From: an uncultured Lachnospiraceae bacterium
GTDB taxonomy: Bacteria; Bacillota; Clostridia; Lachnospirales; Lachnospiraceae
DNA length: 19,693 nt
Direction of reading: 5' to 3'
Assembly: GCA_959022495.1 (NCBI GenBank)
Contig: CAUEYX010000049.1
Span: 1-19,693 of the forward strand
The position numbers and the translations under genes are program-made. Below are positions 1-6,205 of the stretch, piece after piece; positions within the stretch are counted from its first letter, which is position 1, and every line of letters starts with the position of its first letter. The notes under the pieces were generated by a model. It saw nothing but the letters and a program-made list of their open reading frames with translations, searched no databases and was not told the origin of the DNA.

Positions 1-84
1 CATTCCGAAGTCACCTCAGCCACCCACACCCCCGCGCAGAAAGGCGTTCGAAAAGGCGCTCCGCTGTTTTCTCCTTTTGCGCAG

Positions 85-105
85 GCCGGGAAGAGTCTTC
101 CCGGC
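85..105. other. GC-rich perfect palindrome (hairpin)
   Basis: A 10-bp perfect dyad (GCCGGGAAGA / TCTTCCCGGC) around a single central base. It is enclosed by a weaker outer pair, CTTTTG (74-79) with CAAAAG (119-124). No T-tract follows on either strand, so it does not look like a finished intrinsic terminator. It lies in a gene-free stretch, 1-200, where I find no convincing coding sequence. On the minus strand the text next to it (about 75 down to 60) contains GAAAACAGCGGAG, which resembles part of the repeat head described for 395-496, so this may be a decayed relative cut by the window edge. That link is inference. Confidence 0.45.
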
Positions 106-200
106 AGATGCAGGATTTCAAAAGAGGGTGAGGAGGGAGCGTAACTGGAAAAAAAGAACGATACTCGGACCGGAAGGTAATAAAACTAGAACTGCACCTA

Positions 201-496
201 TTTGGAGGAACTTTCGTGGAGAGGGGCGGGGCGGAGCAGGCGACTTAGAATGATTTGCCGGAAAGTCTTAAAGGAAGGACGCGCGGCGTTAATTGACCAG
301 CGGATGCCTGAGGCGTATGCCGAATCTTCCGCTGGTCAATTGTTTTTAGCCGCGTGTCCTTCCTTTTAGATCTTTCCCAAATCATGGAACGGAACCTGAT
401 CCGTCCCTCCCCTCTCCACGAATACGTCCTCAAATACTCCTGCTGTTTTCGGACCCATTCATTTAGAGAATCGTCTCCCCCCACAAATTCAGATTT
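201..496 (-). repeat. Dispersed intergenic repeat, copy 1 (giant inverted repeat)
   Basis: Read on the minus strand from 496, this element starts with AAATCTGAATTTGTGG and runs through a head ending about 405. The core of the head (458-405) matches the element at 12787-12840 over about 54 bp with three substitutions. Inward, the sequence becomes a nested inverted repeat. TTCGTG plus GGAGAGGGGCGGGG... (213-240) faces 395-423 with about 20 of 23 pairs in the main block. ATGATTTG (250-257) faces CAAATCAT (378-385). Positions 270-287 face 349-366 with 17 of 18 pairs. AATTGACCAGCGG (291-303) faces 329-341 perfectly. The left arm (about 160-240) looks like a degenerate second head in opposite orientation. 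No coding function is supported; the longest reading frame (minus, 484-245) follows the hairpin and has no family resemblance that I recognise. Confidence 0.75.
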
Positions 497-2024
497 ACTC
501 CTGCAGAGAGTGCTTCTTCGTTATGGTGACTTTCTCTTCATAACATGTGAATACGTCTTCCACTTTTTCTTTTTTCAGCTTCGGCGTGATCAGGCTGACC
601 ACCGGCACGATAATGAGCCCTGCGATCATCGCTGCTGCTCCCGCGTTAATCGGTGATTCTATATATCCGATAAACATATTGGATACTGTAATACCCACAC
701 CTGAGATGAATCCCGCCCAGACGCCCGCGCGGGTCACCCCCTTCCAATACAGCCCGTACAAGAACGGTGCGAGGAAGGCCCCGGCCAGTGCTCCCCAGGA
801 GATGCCCATAAGCTGCGCGATAAAGGTCGGCGGATCAAGCGCGATGACAACCGATACAACGATAAAGAAGACAATCAGCGCCTGCATGGTAATGATCTGC
901 TTCTTCTCTGTCATATGTTTCATTACATTATCTTTCAGAAGATCCAGTGTCAGCGTGGAGCTGGATGTCAGCACCAGGGAAGACAGAGTGGACATGGACG
1001 CCGAAAGGACAAGCACTACAACGATCCCGATCAAAATATCCGGCAGAGCCGAAAGCATGAAAGGAATGATGCTGTCATACACCACAGCTCCCGTTGCCTC
1101 ATCATAGATCTGCGGACTGTCGAAAAGCCGTCCAAAACCGCCGAGGAAGTAGCATCCTCCTGATACTACAACCGCAAACAATGTTGAAATAACAGTCCCT
1201 GTGTTGATGGATTTCTCATCTTTAATGGCATAGAACTTCCCGATCATCTGAGGCAGCCCCCACGTCCCTAATGATGTAAGGATCACAACCCCCAGAAGAT
1301 TCAGCGGATCTGGTCCGAAGAACGAGGTGAACGCGCCCGGCTGTCCCTGTGTCACTGCCACATCGCTGGGAATCTGCGCCATCTCTGAAATCGCATTCAT
1401 AAATCCGCCCTGGCCGCTTAAAACCGCTGCGATCACTGCCACAATGCCTGCGAGCATGATAATCCCCTGAATAAAATCATTGATGGCAGTTGCCATGTAA
1501 CCTCCCAGTATCACATACAGCGCCGTAAATGCCGCCATCCCGATCACACACCATGTATATGGAATATGGAACGCCATCTCGAACAGTCTGGACAATCCAT
1601 TATACACAGACGCTGTATAAGGGATAAGGAATACAAAAACAATCACAGAGGCAGTGATCTTCAGAGCCTTGCTGTCATATCTCTGCCCGAAAAAGTCGGG
1701 CATTGTTCTGGACCCAAGATGCTGGGTCATAACTTTGGTCCTGCGCCCCAATACAACCCACGCCAGCAGGCTTCCAAGGACAGCATTCCCGATGCCGATC
1801 CACGTACTCGCAATTCCATATTTCCAGCCAAACTGGCCTGCATAGCCCACAAATACCACTGCGGAAAAATAGGACGTCCCATATGCAAATGCTGTGAGCC
1901 ATGGTCCCACAGACCTGCCTCCCAATACGAAGCCGTCCACACTTGTAACATGGCGCCTGGAATAAAGTCCCACACCCACCATTATGGCAAAGAAAATTAC
2001 AAGTAATACAAGTTTAATCCCCAT
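495..2024 (-). CDS. Sodium:solute symporter (SSS/SLC5 family)
   Basis: A 509-residue, strongly hydrophobic protein with about 13 predicted membrane helices, the usual size for the sodium:solute symporter family. These carriers use the sodium gradient to import a small solute across the cytoplasmic membrane. Supporting signs are the N-terminal helix followed by a glycine-rich block (FVLGGRSVGPWLTAFAYGTS, about residues 32-51) and the family-type stretch GGYMATAINDFIQGIIML (about 174-191), equivalent to the conserved GG...A...D..Q block of PutP-like carriers. The C-terminus is short, hydrophilic and lysine/glutamate rich. The ATG at 2024 is preceded by GAGG about 8 bases upstream. The gene stands alone with its own promoter. 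The TAA stop is shared with the outer end of the repeat element at 201-496, so the original C-terminus may have been altered. The substrate cannot be read from the sequence; pantothenate, proline, sialic acid and sugars are all possible within the family. Confidence 0.9.
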   Translation of the reverse strand: MGIKLVLLVIFFAIMVGVGLYSRRHVTSVDGFVLGGRSVGPWLTAFAYGTSYFSAVVFVGYAGQFGWKYGIASTWIGIGNAVLGSLLAWVVLGRRTKVMTQHLGSRTMPDFFGQRYDSKALKITASVIVFVFLIPYTASVYNGLSRLFEMAFHIPYTWCVIGMAAFTALYVILGGYMATAINDFIQGIIMLAGIVAVIAAVLSGQGGFMNAISEMAQIPSDVAVTQGQPGAFTSFFGPDPLNLLGVVILTSLGTWGLPQMIGKFYAIKDEKSINTGTVISTLFAVVVSGGCYFLGGFGRLFDSPQIYDEATGAVVYDSIIPFMLSALPDILIGIVVVLVLSASMSTLSSLVLTSSSTLTLDLLKDNVMKHMTEKKQIITMQALIVFFIVVSVVIALDPPTFIAQLMGISWGALAGAFLAPFLYGLYWKGVTRAGVWAGFISGVGITVSNMFIGYIESPINAGAAAMIAGLIIVPVVSLITPKLKKEKVEDVFTCYEEKVTITKKHSLQE

Positions 2025-2117
2025 CTCATCATCCTCAACTTTCCATCCTTTGTTCTGCCTGCTTCATCAGTCATCCAACGGTGTGTCAGAAAAATTCCCG
2101 CATAAAGTTTACTGATT

Positions 2118-2143
2118 CGCTTTAAAGCGCAACGCTTTAAAGC
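2118..2143 (-). promoter_or_regulatory. Tandem GCTTTAAAGC palindromes in the symporter leader
   Basis: Two copies of the self-complementary block GCTTTAAAGC lie 15 bp apart (2118-2129 and 2133-2143), with a partial third, ATTAAAGC, at 2144-2151. Together the two full copies form an 11-bp perfect stem with a 3-base loop (GCTTTAAAGCG-TTG-CGCTTTAAAGC on the minus strand). They fall just downstream of the predicted transcription start (near 2155) and about 95 bases before the symporter ATG. They could be a pair of operators for a dimeric repressor or an mRNA leader hairpin. No T-tract follows, so a simple terminator is unlikely. Confidence 0.55.
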
Positions 2144-2161
2144 ATTAAAGCAACCACAGAT

Positions 2162-2190
2162 AGAATAACACGGGCAAAAGCCCGTGTCAA
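2162..2190 (-). promoter_or_regulatory. Sigma-A promoter of the symporter gene, with dyad spacer
   Basis: On the minus strand, TTGACA (2190-2185, perfect consensus) and TATTCT (2167-2162, 5 of 6) are separated by exactly 17 bp. The spacer and its edges form a perfect 8-bp dyad, ACACGGGC-TTTT-GCCCGTGT (2187-2168), which touches both hexamers. Predicted start is near 2155, giving a leader of about 130 bases. A symmetric sequence filling the spacer is a natural binding site for a dimeric repressor. No candidate regulator gene is in the window. Confidence 0.8.
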
Positions 2191-2267
2191 CTTATTTTCA
2201 TATTTTCTCATTGTGTTATTTTCAAGACCTCATCCCGCCATACCTGCTTAGAATCCGTCTCACATTC

Positions 2268-3845
2268 TCACACAGTCTGCTCCATTGTCTCAAAACGAAG
2301 CGATGCCAGAAATCCCATTGCCACTGTAACCAGAATGCTGTAAGCGAGTAAAATCGGGAAGATGAGTCCAATATTTATGAAAATTCCCACAACCACAGCC
2401 ACTCCGGCTCCCAGGCCGAGAAGAGCGAACTGAATACACATTCTCAGTACATCCTGTCCTGTCTTACCAAATATCTCTCCAACAAGGCACTGCGCGATCA
2501 CCTTCGTATACAGACGATCCGCCTGGAGCACCGCGTAGATCAGAATGCAGAACACAATATACGGAACTTCCACCTTCCAGAAAATCCCCGCCGGAATACA
2601 GATGATGCACCCGTCAACAAGGGCTTTGATATGTTCCATCAAAGTTGCGTACCAGAGCTTCTTCAATGTAGTATCTGGTATCAGAAAAAGATAGGGATTC
2701 TTCAGTTCGTTTTCCCATTTGCCCAGATATCCGCTCATTACGATGGACATGTAAGCTACAATTCCCAGAAGAAACAGTTCTCCTGCCCCAGTCTCCGCTA
2801 CTGCGTCCCGCAGCGTATAACAGAGGAAAAACGCGATGATCACAGCAATCAGTGTCACCTTTGAAAAAATGAAAAACTTTTCCTTCTTATATTCCAAAAG
2901 CTGCCTGTAAAAGATTGCCTTCGCCCCTCTGGCATTGATGCGCTCTCTGACCTGCCGGAATTTTCTCTTCTTCCCGCCAATGCTGAAAACCGCCTCCCCG
3001 TTTTTCTGGCGCTGTTTCAATTCTGCATAATCGTCCGCGAATTTGGCGGCCTCTTCATAATATCCACCGTCACACTGCATCCGCGTCACTGCTGCCACAG
3101 CCAGAATAACCGCCGCGAAATAGAGACAGGAACAGAGCACATTGAGCGTAGTCGGTCCCAGCAGGATCAGCCGGTACGCGGCGATCTGCCAGCCTATCAC
3201 CGGCAGCATCTGGAGCACATCCCAGTCCACGAATGCGGAAGCGGACTCCACTGACATTCCATTCCTCCGGAAATACAGGACAACCAGAAGCGTAAATGCA
3301 ATAAGAAATATCTTGATCCCCAGGCGGAGACCCTTCATCAATTTCTCCGGCAGATGGTCATTGGTGTAGAGAAATACCATAATGGCCACCTCCAGCGCCA
3401 GTTCCAGTACGCATCCTGTCAAGAAGAAAAGAACGACTTTCCATGGCTCTATCTGGAATACCGTGAGCCCGCCGGCTGCCAGGATCATCCACAGAACAGT
3501 AGACACCAGATAGTTCATCCAGGCCCCGTTTAAAAGCACCAGCTTGGGGCTGACGGGAGCTGTAAACACAAAATGCGCGTGCGCCGGTTTAAACAATATC
3601 CCCTTCCTGGAAGAGTATGACATAAAATTCCCCAGCGTAGAATAAATGCTCCAGACCGTTATAATAATCAAAAGCCCTCTCACAGAATCCAGCCGGATCG
3701 ACACCGCCAGAGACCCAAACGATATGACAATAAAAATCCCATATGCCACACCGAAAATCAGCGCGATCAGGGTCGACGGCTTATGTACTGCCTTTTTCAG
3801 ATTGTTGATAAGACTGCGTTTTGTCAGGTACATCAGCGCTCTCAT
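2268..3845 (-). CDS. ABC exporter permease (putative ABC_export type)
   Basis: A 525-residue membrane protein with about 12 hydrophobic segments in two groups separated by a charged cytoplasmic loop (about residues 265-310, rich in K, R and E). This matches the two-bundle permeases paired with a single ATPase in Clostridia. Its start overlaps the stop of the ATPase gene upstream by 4 bases (ATGA), a sign of translational coupling. The ATPase-permease pair should form a full exporter in the cytoplasmic membrane. The cargo is unknown: families of this type include drug, peptide and antimicrobial exporters, but no peptide or immunity gene is nearby. No clear terminator follows before the symporter promoter. 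Confidence 0.82.
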   Translation of the reverse strand: MRALMYLTKRSLINNLKKAVHKPSTLIALIFGVAYGIFIVISFGSLAVSIRLDSVRGLLIIITVWSIYSTLGNFMSYSSRKGILFKPAHAHFVFTAPVSPKLVLLNGAWMNYLVSTVLWMILAAGGLTVFQIEPWKVVLFFLTGCVLELALEVAIMVFLYTNDHLPEKLMKGLRLGIKIFLIAFTLLVVLYFRRNGMSVESASAFVDWDVLQMLPVIGWQIAAYRLILLGPTTLNVLCSCLYFAAVILAVAAVTRMQCDGGYYEEAAKFADDYAELKQRQKNGEAVFSIGGKKRKFRQVRERINARGAKAIFYRQLLEYKKEKFFIFSKVTLIAVIIAFFLCYTLRDAVAETGAGELFLLGIVAYMSIVMSGYLGKWENELKNPYLFLIPDTTLKKLWYATLMEHIKALVDGCIICIPAGIFWKVEVPYIVFCILIYAVLQADRLYTKVIAQCLVGEIFGKTGQDVLRMCIQFALLGLGAGVAVVVGIFINIGLIFPILLAYSILVTVAMGFLASLRFETMEQTV

Positions 3846-4540
3846 TGTTTCTCACCGCCTGTCATCGCGAAGAAGAGATCATCTAAGTCTCTTCCCTCCG
3901 CGTCAGATTTTGTATAGGAACCAATGATATGTCCTTTTTCCATGACGAACATCACATCCCAGAGCTCTTCCACCATCTCAAGCATATGTGTGCTGATCAG
4001 GACAGTCACGCCCTTATCCCTCAGTTTAAGGACAACCTCCTTCAGTGTCTTGATAGCGGCCGGGTCCAGACCCACCATTGGTTCATCCAGAAGGATCACT
4101 TTGGGCTGGACTGCCAGAGCGCAGCAAATGCTCACCTTCTGCATCATTCCCTTTGACAGCTCATTGCCCAGTTTATCCTGCTTGTCATCCATCTCGAATT
4201 CTTTCAGGATTTCCTCTATCTCTTCATCCGTAATAGTGCTGCTGTACGCCATCCTCACATATTCAATGTGCTCCCGCACTGTGAGAGCCTCGAACATATT
4301 CGGTATCTCCGGAACATAGGCAAAAATCCGCTTTGCGTTCAGCTGCCGCGCAGGAAGTCCCTGTATCTTGATCATCCCTTTATAGCGGAGCAGTCCCGCA
4401 ATGCTCTTGATAATCGTCGACTTTCCCGCGCCGTTTGGTCCGAGAAGAATTCCCACCTGTCCGTCCGGCACGGTAAAACTGACCTCATCCACAGCCAGAT
4501 TCTTTCCATATGATTTACTCAATCCCTGTATCTCTAACAT
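3842..4540 (-). CDS. ABC transporter ATP-binding protein
   Basis: A 232-residue ATPase with a complete nucleotide-binding domain: Walker A GPNGAGKST (about 34-42), a Q-loop region near YVPEIPN, the signature LSKGMMQ (about 128-134), Walker B VILLDEP (about 148-154) with catalytic Glu, D-loop GLDPAA, and switch His in STHMLE (about 184). The LSKGM form of the signature is typical of ATPases serving ABC-2-type exporters. The gene has a strong AGGAGG ribosome binding site 4 bases before the ATG and a consensus promoter 60 bp upstream. It overlaps the permease gene by 4 bases. Function: hydrolyses ATP in the cytoplasm to power export of an unknown compound. Confidence 0.93.
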   Translation of the reverse strand: MLEIQGLSKSYGKNLAVDEVSFTVPDGQVGILLGPNGAGKSTIIKSIAGLLRYKGMIKIQGLPARQLNAKRIFAYVPEIPNMFEALTVREHIEYVRMAYSSTITDEEIEEILKEFEMDDKQDKLGNELSKGMMQKVSICCALAVQPKVILLDEPMVGLDPAAIKTLKEVVLKLRDKGVTVLISTHMLEMVEELWDVMFVMEKGHIIGSYTKSDAEGRDLDDLFFAMTGGEKQ

Positions 4541-4583
4541 ACTGCCTCCTGTCCATGCGGAATATAAAAAAGTCCCGCATCAC

Positions 4584-4603
4584 TGTACTGCTATTTTAGT
4601 ACA
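4584..4603. promoter_or_regulatory. Candidate operator TGTACT-N8-AGTACA
   Basis: A perfect 6-bp dyad with an 8-bp centre, directly abutting the downstream edge of the -10 box of the ABC promoter and covering the predicted transcription start. This is the position and general shape of repressor sites for GntR-type (YtrA-like) regulators that control ABC exporters in Firmicutes. No such regulator gene is present in the window, so the assignment is inference. Confidence 0.5.
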
Positions 4604-4632
4604 ATAATACGAGACTCCTATCTATTTGTCAA
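4604..4632 (-). promoter_or_regulatory. Sigma-A promoter of the ABC exporter operon
   Basis: On the minus strand, TTGACA (4632-4627, perfect) and TATTAT (4609-4604, 5 of 6) are spaced by 17 bp. The -35 box starts only 12 bp past the stop codon of the dehydrogenase gene. The leader can form a small hairpin (ATGCGG 4555-4560 with CCGCAT 4575-4580) just before the AGGAGG site. Confidence 0.82.
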
Positions 4633-4643
4633 TATGTATTTAT

Positions 4644-5534
4644 TTACTCTTCTTCGCCGCTGTAACGATGATCTTCATCATAGTATTTCACAAGAGCCTG
4701 TGTCCCCAGTTCTCCGAATCCTTCCGACTCCAGCTCCTCGCAGTCCGCCAGCACCTGGCTCAAAATCCCAAGATCCAGCCCGCTCTTATTCGACTCAATA
4801 AGGGCAAGTTTCATATCCTTTATGAAATGCTTCATAAAAAATCCCGGTTCATAGTCCCCGACAATGATCTTCGGTCCCAGCAGATCCAGCTGCCTGCTGC
4901 CGGCAGCTCCTGTGGAAACAGATTTCAGAAACGTATCCATGTCAAGTCCTTTTTCCCGCGCATAGGTCAGGGCCTCGCACACGCCGGAGAGGGCTCCCGC
5001 AATCAGAATCTGATTCGCCAGCTTACAGTGCTGGCCGCTGCCAGCCTTTCCCTGATAGTTGATATTGGTCCCCATGGCTTCAAAAATCGGACGGCAGGCT
5101 TCATAATCAGCCGGATCACCTCCCGCCAGAATGGAAAGAGTTCCTTCCTCCGCGCCGGTATCCCCTCCTGTCACAGGCGCATCCAGCACATGGAAGCCCC
5201 GCTTTGCGCCCTCCTCATAGATTTTCTCCGACAGCATGGGGCTGGTTGTCGTCATATCGATGAGATATGTCCCGGGAGCAGCACTGTCCAGTATATTCCC
5301 GCTGTCAAAATACACTTCCTCCACGTCCTGGGGAAATCCCACCATCGTGATGACCGCATCCCTGTTTTTTACACAGTCTGCAATCGACTCCTGAAAGAGG
5401 GCTCCTTCGCTGATCACGTCCTCCACCTTTGCTTTTGCGCGGGCATAAACAGCGACCTCATATCCCGCTTTCATAAGATTGCGGACCATAGGCTTCCCCA
5501 TGACTCCCACTCCGATAAAACCAATTTTCTTCAT
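4644..5534 (-). CDS. NAD(P)-dependent beta-hydroxyacid dehydrogenase
   Basis: A 296-residue member of the 3-hydroxyisobutyrate dehydrogenase family, full length for the family. An N-terminal Rossmann motif GFIGVGVMGKPM (5-16) binds the dinucleotide. DMTTTSP (93-99) and the substrate-binding block DAPVTGGDTGAEEGTLSILAGG (118-139) follow. The catalytic lysine is K171 in GQHCKLANQIL, and the C-terminal helical domain shapes the active site. These enzymes interconvert small beta-hydroxyacids and their semialdehydes (3-hydroxyisobutyrate, tartronate semialdehyde, succinic or glyoxylic semialdehyde); I cannot choose among them from sequence. The ATG overlaps the stop of the beta-helix gene by one base (ATGA), so it is the last gene of the topB operon. 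Confidence 0.9.
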   Translation of the reverse strand: MKKIGFIGVGVMGKPMVRNLMKAGYEVAVYARAKAKVEDVISEGALFQESIADCVKNRDAVITMVGFPQDVEEVYFDSGNILDSAAPGTYLIDMTTTSPMLSEKIYEEGAKRGFHVLDAPVTGGDTGAEEGTLSILAGGDPADYEACRPIFEAMGTNINYQGKAGSGQHCKLANQILIAGALSGVCEALTYAREKGLDMDTFLKSVSTGAAGSRQLDLLGPKIIVGDYEPGFFMKHFIKDMKLALIESNKSGLDLGILSQVLADCEELESEGFGELGTQALVKYYDEDHRYSGEEE

Positions 5535-6205
5535 CAGTCTTCCCTCTTCTCCACTACTTCTCCCTGTTTCTTATAAATGCTGTTCCCCGGCACGAATCCC
5601 CGGACAGAGGAAAGAGGGTAGATATTGCTGTGGCCGCCCACAACGGTTCCCGGATTGAGCACGCTTCCGCATCCTACTTCTACTTCATCTCCCAGCATTG
5701 CGCCAAATTTCTTCATCCCTGTCTCAATGTTTCCTTCCGGCGTTTTCACAACCACCAGTTTTTTATCGGATTTTACATTTGAGGTAATGGAGCCCGCCCC
5801 CATGTGGGACTTGTATCCGAGGATGGAATCTCCCACATAATTATAGTGGGGCACCTGCACCTTATTAAAGAGGATCACATTTTTAAGCTCCGTGGAATTG
5901 CCGACCACAGCGCCCTCCCCGACAATGGCATTGCCGCGGATAAACGCGCAGTGGCGCACCTCCGCGTCCTTTCCGATAATCGCGGGACCGTTGATGTATG
6001 CAGTGGGAGCCACCTTTGCCGACTTGGCGACCCACACATTCTCCCCCCGTTTCTCGTATTCGTCCGCGCTCAGCTGATTCCCCAGCTCCACAATGAAGGC
6101 GCTGATCTTCGGCAGAACTTCCCATGGGTAAGTCACTCCCTCAAAAAGAGCCTTCGCGATCGTCTGATCCAGTGTATAGAGTTCCTTTACTGTCAATGCT
6201 TCCAT
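5534..6205 (-). CDS. Left-handed beta-helix (hexapeptide) protein, GlmU C-terminus-like
   Basis: A 223-residue protein made mostly of hexapeptide repeats (for example AYINGPAIIGKDAEV, NAIVGEGAVVGNST, about residues 68-190), which fold into a left-handed beta-helix. The stretch NYVGDSILGYKSHMGAGSITSNV (about 122-144) closely recalls the acetyltransferase half of GlmU, where the trimer builds UDP-GlcNAc. There is no pyrophosphorylase domain: the N-terminal 60 residues are a short helical cap. It is therefore a stand-alone sugar-nucleotide or acyl transferase-like protein rather than GlmU itself. Family members in Clostridia are often labelled UDP-GlcNAc pyrophosphorylase, which the sequence does not support. 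Its ATG directly follows the topB stop (TAAATG), and it overlaps the dehydrogenase. Real substrate unknown. Confidence 0.8.
   Translation of the reverse strand: MEALTVKELYTLDQTIAKALFEGVTYPWEVLPKISAFIVELGNQLSADEYEKRGENVWVAKSAKVAPTAYINGPAIIGKDAEVRHCAFIRGNAIVGEGAVVGNSTELKNVILFNKVQVPHYNYVGDSILGYKSHMGAGSITSNVKSDKKLVVVKTPEGNIETGMKKFGAMLGDEVEVGCGSVLNPGTVVGGHSNIYPLSSVRGFVPGNSIYKKQGEVVEKRED

Noticed and set aside
245..484. 79-residue minus-strand reading frame within the first repeat
   Set aside because: It follows the arms of a long inverted repeat, has no recognisable domain, and in copy 2 the same frame is broken by a stop right after the shared peptide.
163..500. Target-site duplication ACTC for copy 1 of the repeat
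   Set aside because: ACTC lies beside the right end (497-500) and also at 163-166, but the left end of the element is not defined there, so a 4-base match is not evidence.
2168..2187. GC-rich hairpin as a terminator of the ABC operon
   Set aside because: No T-tract follows on the minus strand, and the dyad coincides exactly with the spacer of a strong promoter.
4626..5576. 316-residue plus-strand frame and other long plus-strand frames opposite genes
   Set aside because: They mirror minus-strand genes with clear families, lack ribosome sites and have no recognisable motifs.
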